The position numbers and the translations under genes were made by a program. A stretch of 64,000 nt of DNA, taken from Isoetes taiwanensis. Lineage: Eukaryota > Streptophyta > Lycopodiopsida > Isoetales > Isoetaceae. The number at the start of each line of letters is the position of its first letter. Position 1 is the stretch's first letter. This document shows positions 19,821 to 31,831 of this stretch, one piece after another. Under the pieces are notes generated by a model that was given only the letters and a program-made list of their open reading frames with translations, made no database searches and was not told the origin of the DNA. Where the stretch lies: NCBI GenBank assembly GCA_021234155.1, contig JAJEKV010000033.1, positions 6,810,635 through 6,874,634 of the forward strand, written 5' to 3'.

Positions 19821-20119
19821 AATCTCTTGCTGCAACTTTTTTCTTGTAGCCTATCAAGATGGAAATATATATTTGGGCACAAAATAAACATAACAATAAA
19901 ATACCTAGCTTTGTTAGGGCCCGAAGGGCCCAATTTTTTTTTTTTTTTTAAGTAATAACCAGCATATTAACTTCCTTTAACATTAATTAACCATTACATC
20001 CAACACTCTTAAATTAAAATCCCCCTAGAACCCCTTTTGGTTTGGGTGCATACTCACACGGGGGGTTATATAGGGTGTTCTACCATCACGAAGTAAAACA
20101 TTACAGCTCTCCCAAGATA

Positions 20120-20886
20120 TTAGACTTTTTTTGTAGCTGGATGCCTCTTTGCACAAACATGATATGATCTCATATTTTGGTTCCCAATTGGATCCATTAT
20201 TTTACTTACTGAAAGTCCACTCTGTGATACACCCAAGAACACATTGTCTATAGTATCCTGAGGATCACTAAAGACTATGTCTGCCTCCAAATATTTAGAC
20301 CTGTTGCAAGAGTGAAGAATATAGCACGGCAAACCAAGAAGACCCATTCTGGAGTAGTTGACTATCTCAACTTCAGGCATGAATGTCTTGAGGCCAAGAC
20401 GAGCATCTGGATTCTCCCATGCTCCAATCTCCTCTACTATCTCATCCTCCTCTGCTATTGTAGTATTGCTTGATTCACCAAAGTGGGTAGTTAAACTGAT
20501 GTCTGGCAGGCTATTGATAGATGGTGGGCTACTAAATGAATCCTCTTCTGAAGAAGGAAAATTAAAGGATGTTCCCGAAGATGTATCTTTACTTGAGGGC
20601 ACTTAACATATTTCACAGCCCTCTTTGGCCACTGAATAAATGTGCCTACTGCTTCACCAATGTTATCTGCCCACCCGCATGGGACTGGCAATTCAGTGGA
20701 GGGAACCACAGACTCAGTCACCTCTATTGCCACATTCATAGGATCCACATACTTGCCATGAAGAGTTGTTCTTTTTAAAAGGTGGCCCCTAGCAATAATT
20801 GTCCTCCCAACAAAGAGAGTGTACAAAGGAAATCGAAACTTGCATTTAACACGCAAAAATGTTTTGGAACAACATATGAAAGGCAC
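20120..20886 (-). pseudogene. Fragment resembling a plant CACTA-associated protein
   Basis: Two overlapping minus-strand frames (20886-20491 and 20602-20120) look like one gene with a frameshift. The first contains YTLFVGRTIIARGHLL, AIEVTESVVPSTELPVP and GEAVGTFIQWPKRAVKYV. That layout resembles the DUF8039-type domain found in proteins of plant CACTA-like transposons. The second frame is Ser/Asp/Glu-rich with no domain I can name. No CACTA termini are visible, so this is a relic at best. The family call rests on recalled pattern only. Confidence 0.4.
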
Positions 20887-20898
20887 AAAAAAGGGACA

Positions 20899-21288
20899 AA
20901 AATGGCGCTATTTTGGGAGGTAGTGGCACCATGGCGCCATTTACACCCCCAGGCTTTTGGACATTGGCACCAAATGGCGCCATTTGATCAAAAGTAGCAT
21001 CAGGTGACCTTGTCTAACAAGTGCATGTGTCATTTGCCATTTAGCCAGGAAAGGAAGCAAATGACACCATGTCGTTATTTGGAGTGGATTGGGCTTAAAG
21101 TGGCATGAGCATTTTTTGTTTTGGAGAATGTTTTTGAGGTGCCTATGTTATGCATTCTTGCTCATCTTTGTAAACATGTGTCAATAAGAGCAGGTATGCA
21201 TAACACGGGACCCCCCATTAACATTCTCCAATTGCAACACGGTGCCACTTAAGCAAACATGAGCACAAATGGCACCACCGTGCCATTT
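20899..21288. repeat. Palindromes of the ATGGCGCCAT type, first cluster
   Basis: CAAATGGCGCCATTTG at 20971-20986 is a perfect 16-bp palindrome. ATGGCGCCAT is at 20931-20940, a near-palindrome AAAATGGCGCTATTTT is at 20899-20914, and arms AAATGGCAC/GTGCCATTT with a 4-base loop are at 21267-21288. Related copies are at 39045 and 44316-44688. Confidence 0.75.
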
Positions 21289-21289
21289 A

Positions 21290-21475
21290 GGGGAGTGAAT
21301 GAGGTGCCTATGTTATGCATGCTCATATTGATAAACATGTGTCAATAGGAGCAAGTATACATAACAAGGGCACCCCATTAACATTCCTCAAATGGCACAA
21401 TTTAGCTCTAACAGCATAAAATTCGTAAATTCCATGGATTCAACAAGGGGAAAAACCTAGATACTCATTTCTCTC
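21290..21475. repeat. Repeat B, left copy
   Basis: The segment from GAGTGAATGAGGTGCC to AGATACTCATTT is nearly the same as 39069-39245. It ends abruptly at the T-run that begins the old LINE insertion. Confidence 0.75.
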
Positions 21476-21650
21476 CCTTTTTTTTTTTTTTGGAGGTAAG
21501 GTGGGTTTTGTATTCATACTAGTAACTTACATAGTGATATTGTATACCATCAGTGGTATACTATTAGGCATAATGCCAAATACACATTCCTTATAATTGG
21601 AGATGTGTTCAAAAAAACAGACTAAGGTCTGTTACATATTTCATACATAC

Positions 21651-22262
21651 CAGGGATAGGTTCAATACGTTGTACGTTTTATACGGAATACGTATGAATT
21701 GTATGATACGGCACATATTTGCCGTATAAAACGTAAAAATACAAGAAAAAAAAATTCGGCGTGCCGGAAGATTTTCGCCATATAAAACAACGTGAAAGCG
21801 CGACGCTGAAATTTTTTCACAGACGGAACCTTCAGATGCAGACGTGCGAAGTATTTTCACAGACGCGATATGTAAGAATTCACAGACGCTGAATTAAAAA
21901 AAAAAATTTTTTTTTTTTTTTTTTTACGGATTTAAAAAAAAAAAAAAACTTTTTTTTTTTTTTTTGAATTTTTGCGACGCTGAAAATAAGCGGAAAGCCG
22001 CACGCGAAAAATTTTTTCGCACGCGAAGATGGAAGGTTTCGCGACGCTTTTTTTTTTTTTTTTGCGCTCACAGACGCGGTTTTCAAGTTCAGACGCATAA
22101 AAAATTTTCGCCAGACGCCACGGCTTTCGCGAAGACGCGAAATTTTTTTTTTTCCGGCCGGCGAGGTTTTAATACGTTAAATACGTATTTTATTAAAAAA
22201 TACGTATTTTTTGACTTTATACGTCAGGAATTTTAATTTTGTACGTATAGAACCTATCCCTG
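21651..22262. mobile_element. hAT-type MITE (612 bp)
   Basis: Perfect 13-bp terminal inverted repeats, CAGGGATAGGTTC and GAACCTATCCCTG, are flanked by a perfect 8-bp target duplication ATACATAC (21643-21650 and 22263-22270). Both features are diagnostic of the hAT superfamily. There is no transposase. The interior has about seven CAGACG motifs, several long A or T runs, and ATACG(T) repeats near each end. It inserted in the 3'UTR of the old LINE. Confidence 0.92.
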
Positions 22263-22657
22263 ATACATACAAAAACCAGGTAATCAAAATTATCTGTTCA
22301 GAAATGGTCTGTTGTTTTCTACTGTGCATCAATCAGATCCTGCATGGTAAGATCCTGCACTCTCCGTCTGCCAAAAATATTCAAAAGCATATCTAGCTTG
22401 GCAACCGGATAATTAGTGAAATCCAATAGTAGGAGAACACGGGCCTCCCATTTCTGCTGCCATTTATGGAATAAGTTCATGAAATATAGCCTGAGATTGT
22501 TATGGCTCCAAGCTTCTGCTCTTTTCAGGATCTTCTTTAATGCTGATGCATGGATCATTTCCTGTTTCAGCTGAATGAAAATTTCCTCTTCCTCGACCCT
22601 GGGGAGCTGTCCGAATCTTCTGCAACACCCATTCCCCGATCCGGGACTCCATATCTA

Positions 22658-24945
22658 CTAAGCCTTCTCATAGCATCTGTGCAAAATAACATCATCAATA
22701 GTTAAGTTAAGCATAAAAAAATCATAAATTCCCTGAAATCTACCAAAGGTTGTCCAGCCTTTATCATAATTCATCCCTTTCAAGGATCTATGAGCAATAG
22801 CCGAGTTTACAAGCTCAGCTAAGAAGGTTTGTTTAAGCCATATAATGTTTGGATTCTTGTGTTCCATTGTAACTCTGTTTCTGTGCTTCCATACTGCCCA
22901 ACAGCAAAGTGCTCTTGTTGTGCTCAATACTCTGTCATCTGTATTCAGAAATTCAATGAGTCCATTTCCCCCAATTGTACCTTTATTTATCTGGGCAGTC
23001 CAGCTCCAAAATTCATTGATGACCGTGCATTGGAAGACATGGTTGGATGATTCCTCCTTTCCACATCCCATGGGACACATCTCTGAGATAGATGAATCAA
23101 ACTTGGCTCTTCTCTGATTAGTCACTAGCTCTTGATGCAATATAAGCCAAGTAAATGTCCTTATTTTATTGGCAGTGTAGCTCCTCCAACCTTTTTTACA
23201 TACTGTTGCTAGGGCTTTTTGCCTATAGTTCCAAAGAAAAGAAGCTCTGGAAGGTTTGTGCTGAATTAAAGCTTCGTATATTTCCTTCACTGAATACATT
23301 TCTTTGCCCTTGAAATTCCATTGACTATATCTGTCAACTAACTCATCAATATGCTTAATTTTGTCCATTACTGTATTGTATATTTCTCTATCCAGAGTTG
23401 AACCCTTGGTTGATTTGGCTATTTCTTCCCAAGATTTCCAGCCAATTCCATCATCATAAAGGTCCCCTATCTGTCTGATACCTGCTTGATGCCATTGCAT
23501 GTATTTTTGTGGATGAATACATGCCAGATAGTTATTCTCACTATCTGCCATACCTGGATGCCAAAAAAATGGTGGTCTATAGCACAAAGAGGCTAGGTTC
23601 CAGGCCTCAAACATTCTCCTCAGGATGTTCGAAGTATTTGAACAGGGGGTAAACTGGAAATATGCAGAATCTGGAAGTTGGTGTTTCAAAGTATGGCTGT
23701 CTACAGGGTAGGATTCTTGCACCCAATACTTAATCAATATCTGAGCTGGGGAAGGAGAATTGTTATGGATATCTCTCCATATCATTTTAGCTGTCAGAGC
23801 TTGTGCTTGAACAAAGAGATCCTTGCATCCCAGCCCCCCATCTTTCTTTGACTTGGTCAAGTCATCCCATGCTACCTTGTGTGTGCCCTGCCAAATAAAT
23901 TTCCTAATGGCTGCCTCTATCTTGGTATATGAAGCTTTATCCCTAATGATTGCTGAAGAAAAATAAACATGAGTACTCCCTATAACAGCATTAGCAATCT
24001 GTACTCTTCCAGGCAAGGATAGGCAAGATGCATATGTCCCAAGCTTTTTTTTTTATCCTGGTAACAATTGGCTCCCACAGTCCTTTGTGTGAAGAGTTCA
24101 AAGCCAAAGGGATACCTAATATCACTGTACCAGATTCTTTGTTTAGCACCTTGATTCCTTGCATAGATCCTTCCTGGGAGTCCATAATTATGGCACACTT
24201 ACTTTTGTTCAAAAACACACCTGATATACTGCCAAATTTTTCCATTGCAGTTATAAAATTGGGTAGACTTTCCCCATCTTCTTTCAAGAAAAGAAAAGTA
24301 TCATCAGCATATTGCATAATGGAAAAAATACCTCCTTCCCCTGGTAGTTTTAGGCAATGGATATCTCCTTTTGACTGCATATATACATCACCAGTTTTGT
24401 CAAAACTTCAGCCACTATCAGGAATAGGTATTGGGCAAGAGGGCAGCCTTGCCTTACTCCTCTTCTGCAGGGAAACTGATCTGTGGGAGATCCATTGATT
24501 ATCAGAGATGAGGAAGCAGTCATATTAAATCCATATACTTTCTGGTAAACCATCTCAGGCAATCCAAAGTGGGCCATGGCTTTCTCCAAGAATTGCCAAC
24601 TAATTGTATCATAAGCCCTCCTGAAATCTAACTTAAGGAGCATACACTTCTGCTTCGAGAGCTTGTTCCAATGCAGACCATAATTATCCAAAATGTTTCT
24701 TTGGGGAAGGAAGGCTGACTGGCAGGGGTTAATGACCTTCATTAAGTTTGGCTTCAATCTGTTTGCAAGAATCTTAGCTAGCACCTTATAAGTGGTGTTA
24801 GTAAGTGAAATAGGCCTCCAATCTCCAATGTTTGTTGGGCAGCCAACTTTTGGTATGAGGGTAATATGCCCTGCATTAATTGCGGGATGCAAATATCTAG
24901 CTTGCCATGCTCCTTGGATGAAAGTTATAAGATCAGCTCCAATTA
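22658..24945 (-). pseudogene. RT and zf-RVT part of the old LINE ORF2
   Basis: Three overlapping frames (24892-24350, 24380-23991, 24016-22658) encode the RT palm and C-terminus: HITLIPKVGCPTNIGDWRPI, LLKLDFRRAYDTISW, GVRQGCPLAQYLF, catalytic MQYADDTFLFL, the thumb with RVQIANAVIGSTHVYFSSAI, and a zf-RVT CPMGCGKEESSNHVFQC. It reads to AGAAGGCT and stop near 22658. Frameshifts lie near 24365 and 24000. The upstream palm continues at 28972-29175, which shows that the 24.95-28.97-kb block is an insertion. It is non-functional. Confidence 0.88.
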
Positions 24946-24951
24946 CAGTAT

Positions 24952-25362
24952 TTGGTTATCAAGAGTCCAATCAGGATCGGAGGACCGAGCATGAGACCTC
25001 GGCTAGTTAAGTTTGCAGTCTTGGATTGGGAGGCAAAATCTTTGTTGTTGCAACGCACCAGTCGCTTGAAAGGTACGTCCATATACCTGGATGTGGATCT
25101 CACGCCACTGCAACAACGGGAAAGAAGCCAAGAGTTGGTCAAGATAAGAGAGATTCGACAAGCTGGAGGGGCTGCTGGTTTGGTTAATGGCAAGATGAAG
25201 GTATATGTGCCTCCTCGCCGACAGCGATTGCAGAAGGCGACCCCACGAACAACAAGGCTGCGTCAGCAGGGGCAGAGTGGTCGGGGCATCAGGCCAGGCA
25301 GGCCAGGGAGAGGGCGGATTGAGGCCTTCCACAACTGCAGCACATCCATCAGGGTCCCGTGA
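24952..25362 (+). pseudogene. ORF1 remnant of TTCC-tailed LINE copy a
   Basis: A plus-strand frame reads RPRLVKFAVLDWEAKSLLL, then SIYLDVDLTPLQQRERSQEL, a layout like the C-terminal RNA-binding domain of L1 ORF1p (Transposase_22). A basic, Gly-rich tail (QGQSGRGIRPGRPGRGR) follows. There is no usable ATG at the start, so the ORF is 5'-truncated at the insertion junction. It ends at TGA 25360-25362, directly overlapping the start of the endonuclease frame. Confidence 0.55.
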
Positions 25363-28300
25363 GCAAAGCTGCCCCGAAGTTATTCCAACCACGCCAGGCG
25401 TCCCCCGGGCACTCGGAGGGATCCACGCCGCCCGGCAAAGATAGGGGAAAGTGTCTTCGCATTGTTTCCTGGAATTGTAGGGGCTTCCCGTGGCAGAAGG
25501 GCAGTGGCTTGAATGGGATCGCGACAGACATGGACATCGTCTTCCTGCAGGAGACATGGGAGTATGAAGGGCATCGATTGCCAGACATTCGAGGATATCA
25601 GCATTTCTCACTTGCTAATGAGCCATGGCGGCGACGACGGGTGCGGTGGAGTGGCTTGCTACTTTAGGGATGCCTTAGCATGCAAGATCACACTTCGAAG
25701 TCCGATGTGTTTAACCGCTACATGTGGGTAATGGTATTAGAGCCCGGTCATGTCCCATTGTTTCTTGCTAGTCGCTATATTCCCCATGCGGGCTCTAAGT
25801 TCTACCGGTACATGATGCGCACACGGATGTCCAGATGTTTGTATAGGGAACTGTATGATGACATAGACCGCTATAATCAGCAGGGACAGGTGTTTTTGCT
25901 TGGAGATTTCAATGCTCGTACGGCGCAGTTGCAGTCGGTGACCTTCCAAGGTGACGATAATGCTGATCCGCTTTGGCTTGAGACAGCCGCTATTCAGAAT
26001 ACACGGCACTCCCAGGATATGGTGGCTAGACCATTTGGCAGGCAGCTGGTCCAGCTCTGCCAGGTTTTTGACATGGTAATTTGTAATGGTATGCAGCGAT
26101 GGCCACACTCAGGGGGTGTTACTTGCAGGAGTGATAGGCAGGATGGGGGAGCTAGTGTGTTGGATTACCTTCTCGCTCCTGTAGCAGACTTGACATGGTT
26201 ACACACTTCTCCATTGGCACAAGCACAGGGGATGAGGAGGCTTTGTCAGATCACTACCCGCTTTATGTCACGCTGAATTGGGAGCACTCAATAGTGGAGA
26301 CACTGCAAAGGGGGCGTGGAGGGTTACCATACATCCCACGCTATCAGAAGCAGGGACAGTATGAATCTGTGTTGGTGCGGGAATTACAGGGGTTTGATAG
26401 CTTCTACACACTGCAAGACAGGTGTGCATGGTCGGGTGAAGGCCGCTTGCTACCGCCGCCGAGGCTTCCTTTGTAAATGAAGGGCCCTCCAAGGAGGGAC
26501 ACAAGATTTTCCCCGAGAACCCGCGGGTTTGATGTGAATGCAAGGCTCTAAAGAGCCAGCCCGCGCTTGGTCATAGATCCACGCTTGCGCCGTGCCCCGC
26601 AAGACTATAAGCTCTTTCTAAAAGCCAAGAAGGGAGATACATGGCGTAAAACCCGTGAGCTCGTTTGACATGCTCATGGGCGAGCCAAAAGCTTTTTGGC
26701 GTAAGGTGTTATATAAGAAGCCGTGTGGCTGGTAATGTAAGTGTGGAGCAATGGATGCACCGCTTGCGTGAGTTATATGACCCGCCAGAGCTAATGCCGT
26801 GGTCCGGATCAGGTAGGAGAGGTCTTTGCAGCTCACGCCGGGAGGATGTTCGCAGAGGTCTCGGGCATCCGGCAAATGGCAAGGCAAAGGATTTATAGGG
26901 CTGCGGCAGGACGAAGCCGTTGAAATGGGGTGGCCCATCCGTGGTAGGGCCCCGACAAAGGATCATTAACCGTGCTCGGCGAGGGCTCCCGTGAGTGGAT
27001 GGTTAGTAAGGTTGTTCCCCGCTCATAAAGCCGGGTAATATCTGGATGAGCCGGCGACCACTGGGATGATTATGGTAAGCTTCGGCCGTTTGCAAAGCTC
27101 CCGGCGTGGGTGGTGGAGAAGAAACTTACTAAGTGGGCCGAGGAGGGTGGGTGCGGCAATTGGGCGGCGAGGGCTTCGCCCTACTCACTCCACCTACCCG
27201 ACCATATCTTCACTTTGAGAGTGTTGATGGAGGCAAGCGGGAATGAGCGGCACGTGACTTGTATTGTTGCTTTGTAGATTTTAAGGCGCATGATATGATA
27301 CCGCCCCGTGAGACATACTATGGCGAGAGGTTGCAAGAATTGCGAAGTTCCACAGAGTTGCGAGAATGTGGTGCACCAGCTTTATGATGGGATTTATGCC
27401 TTTGCCTTTGCCTTATGAAGATCGGCGGGTAGCTAGCACTATGGGAGTTAAGCAGGGCTGCCCGTTGTCTCCAACGCTTTTTGGGTTGTACATTGATAGC
27501 TTGGAGACGTGGATGCAGCACCATGGGGGAGCCGGGGTGCAATTATCTGATGCGACCTCTGTGAGCCAGTTACTATATGCGGATGATGTAGCTTTGCTAG
27601 CTCACACGGCCAGCAGTATGCAGCAGCATTTGGATGCCCTCAGTGGGTTCTGTGGGGCAACGGGAATGACAGTGAACTTGCACAAAACTAAGCTTCTCGC
27701 GATCCTGTCCTCGCAACACCCTATCCCGGAGTTCTATTACGAGGGGGGACAGGAAGTGGAGGCGGTCGAGCTTCAAGTATCTGGGAATTGATTTCACTAC
27801 TAACATGTTGTGGGATGAGTGTGTGGAGAGGAGAGCCAGTGCAGGCTGGAAGGCTTTATATGCAGTGCAAAACGCGTGTTGCCGGATAGATCTCTGTGAC
27901 TGGGCGAGGAGAGCACACCTGTTTAGGGCTTTGGTTGAGCCGGTGCTGCTATATGGGGTGGAGGTTTGGGGCCCAGCAGTTAGCAAAAATACGTGGGATA
28001 GGTTGGAAAGGGTGCAGAAAGCTTTCTTGACATATAGCTTGGGAGTGAAGGACACCGTACCGTATCAGATTTTGTTGTATGAGACGGGGTTCTGGCCTTT
28101 ACAGCATTCTGCTATGCAAAGGCATCTTACTTGCTTCCATAAGGTGGATGGGATGGATGAGCATCGCTTGCCCCCACAGGCCTTGTTGTTAACGCAGGGC
28201 CCCCCCCCCATTTGAAGAGGGTATGGCACGCAGCAATCGTAAGGGATGGTTTAGGAGGTGGTCTATGGATTACCAACGGATGGTGGCACCGGGCGCGATT

Positions 28301-28971
28301 CGATCGCGCGAGAATGGGCAATTGGATGCGGGCTATGCTGCCGCCTCGTGGGATGCCTCTACTCTTGCAAAGCCCAAGGCGAGCACTATCACGCTCAGTT
28401 AATCCCGGCCTTGAGCATGGACCCCATCGGCATTTGAAAGCACACATCTCGTGGAAGAAGCGGAGAGCTATTGCGCCATAAGGACGGGTTTTCATTACCT
28501 CGAGAATTGAGACAGTCGTTGGGGGTGAATGGCGGGCACGGGATCCCGGGGAGGAGAGGATATGTCGGTGTTGTGAGATGCACATGATAGAGGATGAGCA
28601 CCATGCCCTCCAATTGCCCGGCCAAAGATATGCCCATGTCCGAAAGCAAAGGCACACCGATCTTAGATGCTCGACACACCGCTACATCAGTTACTCGAGA
28701 TCACCTATGGTAGCGCCGACCGGGAGCTTACATCCTGCAGATTAGGCCGCCCGGACTTGCTCTTCGGGGCATGGTATTTGAGAGCCTCTTTTGGTAGGGT
28801 TTTTCCTCCCAAGTGGGGTTTTTTCATCCCGTAGTAGGGTTCTACTTTTGCATGATTACATTGTTTGTTTTTGGTGTTGGGGTTTTTGGCTTTTTTGCCT
28901 GTTCTTGCCGTCTCATAGGCCTCTGGCCTCCGTGGACGTTAAAATAAACTTCCTTCCTTCCTTCCTTCCTT
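24957..28971 (+). mobile_element. TTCC-tailed LINE, copy a (inserted in the old LINE)
   Basis: The element runs from a truncated ORF1 through endonuclease and RT remnants to a conserved 3'UTR and a terminal TTCC repeat (28951-28972). It interrupts the RT of the minus-strand old LINE. No target duplication is evident; the junction may have lost bases. Copies b and c share its 3' half. Confidence 0.85.
25359..28750 (+). pseudogene. ORF2 of TTCC-tailed LINE copy a
   Basis: Endonuclease landmarks are RIVSWNCRGF, DIVFLQETW, VFLLGDFNART and ALSDHYPLYV (SDH catalytic motif). RT landmarks are GVKQGCPLSPTLFGLYID and LYADDVALLAHTASSMQQHL with the YADD site at about 27580. A C-terminal region carries ALVEPVLLYGVEVWGP. 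The RT motif style (GVKQGCPLSP, LYADDVALLA) differs from the L1 elements in this window and looks more like RTE- or Jockey-type LINEs, but I cannot fix the clade. There are many frameshifts, especially at 26.4-27.4 kb, where the sequence is strongly diverged from copy b. Confidence 0.8.
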
Positions 28972-29175
28972 TCATAATTTCCCAGAAACCTAAATAAAAT
29001 TCAGGTTGAAACCCATCAGGGCCCGGGCTCTTACCATGTGCCATGGACTGTAGTATTTCCTTTATCTCCCTTTCCTTAGGTGTTTTCAGTAACTCCTTGT
29101 CCTTTATTTCAGGTCCCTTGGGAATTTGAGTAAAGAACTCATCTATGATAGCACTCAGTAGCGCAATCACAGAGT
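28972..29175 (-). pseudogene. Middle fragment of the old LINE ORF2
   Basis: The minus strand reads SAIIDEFFTQIPKGP, then KEREIKEILQSMAHGKSPGP and DGFQPEFYLGFWEI, the start of the RT fingers of L1 elements. It links 31832-32282 upstream to 24945-22658 downstream. Confidence 0.8.
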
Positions 29176-29190
29176 AGAAACCATCAGGGG

Positions 29191-31635
29191 TTGAGATACA
29201 CCCCCGACTACCGAAAGCAAGCAGAATATGAGTCTGTGTTGGAACGTGAACTGCAGGGGATTGATGCCCTTTGCACGTTACATGATAGGTGGGAGTGGCT
29301 TGTAAACGCCTTACTCACAACAGCTAGTGCATGCTTTGCAGCGAGGGATCGCTCGCGAATGGACACTGCGCAGTTCCCTCAAAATCCCTGGTTTGACGCT
29401 GAGTGCAAGGCTCTAAAGACCCAACTGCGCCTCGTCTCAGATCCACAGCTGCGGCAGCAGGCCATTCAGGACTATAGAGCATTCTTGAAATCCAAAAAGC
29501 ATGCGTACATTGCAGACCATCAGCAGCGCATGTTTGATTTGTTGATGACCGAGCCGAAAGCCTTCTGGCGTAGGGTGTTGTACAAGAGGCATCAACCACC
29601 CGGCAATATTACCATAGACCAGTGGATGCATCGCTTGGAGGAGTTGTATGATCCCCCAGGAGCAGCTGCTGGGGTTCCAGATCAGGTAGGAGAAATGCTG
29701 CAGCTCACGGAGGAAGACATCCTACATGGCCTTAGACACCTGGCTAATGGCAAAGCGAAGGACCTTCAGGGACTTCAAGCCGAGTTATTGAAATGGGGCG
29801 GGCCAGCTTTGCTAGGGCCTCGACAAATGATCATTAACAGGAGGCCATAAGGGAGGGCCTCCCGGGGAGTGGATGGTTAGCAAGGTCACCCCAATTCATA
29901 AGACAGGTAATAGGGATGATTCGGCTAACTACCGCATGATCATGGTGAGCCCACTACTCACAAAGCTTTTAGCAGGTGTGGTGGAGAAGAAAACTCCGTA
30001 AATTCGAGGAAGTCGGAGTGCGCGTGCGATTGGCCACAGCGGGTTTAAGCCACGCCCACTCCACAATCGACCATATATTCACTCTCGGAATCCTTATGGA
30101 AGCTACCGCAATGCGCCGACGTGACTGTCTTCTTGTTTCGTAGATTTCAAGACGGCATATGATACGGTCCCTCGGGACTGTTGTGGCAAAGATTTGCAAA
30201 GGTATTTGCATGCCCCACAGGACTTACAAAATGTTATCTATAGACTCTATGATGGGATATATCTTTGCATTGCCCGCATCGGATCATCGAAGTTGCTAGC
30301 ACCATAGGGGTTAAACAGGGGATGTCCGTTATCTCCAACGCTCTTTGGTATCTACATTGACAAGTTGGAGACTTGGATGCAAGAACATGGGGCGGTGGCC
30401 GCAGCCTACCGAGAGGCATACAAGATAAGGCAATTGCTCTATGCGGACGATGTAGACTTGCTATCCCATACACCCGTGAGTATGCAGCAAGCATTTGAAC
30501 GCTCTTAGTGGGTTCGTGACACAACAGAATGACGGTGAACCCGCAGAAAACTAAGCTCCCCGGCAGTCCTCTCCTCATGACATGATATCCCGGATCTCTA
30601 TTACGAGAGGGACAGAAGGTGGATGTTGTAAGGACCTTCAAGTATCCGGGAATCGACTTTTGCGCTAGCATGTTATGGGATGACTGTGGTGGAAAGATGG
30701 GTCAGCGGGATGGAAAGCCCCGTGATGCTATGCGTAATAGCCGCTACGTATAGACCTATGTTGATCGGGCACGTAGATCACACCTGTTCAGAGCACTCGT
30801 TGAACCAGTATTGTTGTATGGGGTAGAGGTCTGGGGTCCAGCAATTAGCAAGAACACATGGGATAAGCTAGAGAGGGTGCAGAAGGTCTTCTTAACATAC
30901 AGCCTAGGTATCAAGGACACGGTGCCTTATCAGATTTTGCTTTATCGACCGGGTTCGCCCCCGCAACATTCCGCTATGCTGCATTATCTTGCATATTTCC
31001 ACAAGGTCACCAGCATGGATGCACAACGTCTTCCCCCGAGGGCTTTGTTATTGGCATAAGAGCCACAACGATTGAAGAGGGTATGGCAGGAGCACTGTCA
31101 GGGGTGGTTCGCAACATGGTCTATAGACTACCAGCAGATTGTGGCTATGCCTGATGCCCAGGGACAGGCTGCACACCTGAATGAGCGCTTTGCCACCACT
31201 CTGTGGGATGCAGCCACTCGTGCAAAGCCTAAAACAGAGCACTACCACATGCAAGTTAATCCAACACTGGAACATGGCCCACACCAGTACTTGAAAGCGC
31301 ATATATCTATGAAGAAACGGAGAGCTATTGCCTCCGTGAGGATGGGGTCCCATCATCTCAGAATTGAAACAGGTCGTTGAACTACAGATGGAGGGCAGAG
31401 AATCCCCCGGCATGAAAGAATATGCCAGTGTTGTCACATGCGGACAGTAGAGGATGAGCACCATGCTCTGCAAGAGTGTCCGGCATATACGCATATCCGA
31501 GCAACACATGCTGATCTTAGATGCTCTGCGGTACCGTTGCATCAATTGCTGGCATCGCCAATGGTTGCACGTCTCGCATCCTACATTTTGCAAGTCTCTA
31601 CCGTTAGAGAATCCCTTACAGGACAAGGGATCTGA
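29191..31635 (+). pseudogene. ORF2 3' half of TTCC-tailed LINE copy b
   Basis: A clean 219-codon stretch (29191-29850) holds the linker before RT (AFWRRVLYKRHQPPGNITID, LQLTEEDILHGLRHLANGKA). It is followed by frameshifted RT with QLLYADDVDLL near 30440, then LYGVEVWGP and a C-terminal RTVEDEHHALQECPAY zf-RVT-like end. The reading frame breaks repeatedly between 29850 and 30800. It is not functional. Confidence 0.8.
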
Positions 31636-31638
31636 GAG

Positions 31639-31692
31639 CCTACTACCAGGGTTTTTCCTCCCATGTGGGGGTTTTTTCATCCCAGTAGTAGG
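31639..31692 (+). other. 3'UTR stem-loop of TTCC-tailed LINE copy b
   Basis: The outer stem is CCTACTAC (31639-31646) with GTAGTAGG (31685-31692). The inner stem-loop is CCTCCC-ATGT-GGGGG. Copy c has a different but still pairing outer stem (42731-42784), and copy a keeps the inner stem and only the right outer arm. Confidence 0.6.
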
Positions 31693-31831
31693 GACACATT
31701 GTATAGTAGCATCTGTCTTTTTGGTGTGGTTTTGTCTGCTTTGTGTACTGCATGTACCGTCTCATAGGTCAAGTTTGGCCTCCGCGGACGTTAAAATATA
31801 CTTCCTTCCTCCCTTCCTTCCTTTGTATCCA

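Larger units (their letters stand above)
29180..31831 (+). mobile_element. TTCC-tailed LINE, copy b (second insertion in the old LINE)
   Basis: A 5'-truncated copy begins in the endonuclease-RT linker and ends with the conserved 3' module and TTCC repeats (31800-31831). It lies in the same orientation as copy a and splits the same old LINE at a different point. Confidence 0.85.

Noticed and set aside
25003-25611. 202-codon minus-strand frame
   Set aside because: It is antisense to the endonuclease region of LINE copy a.
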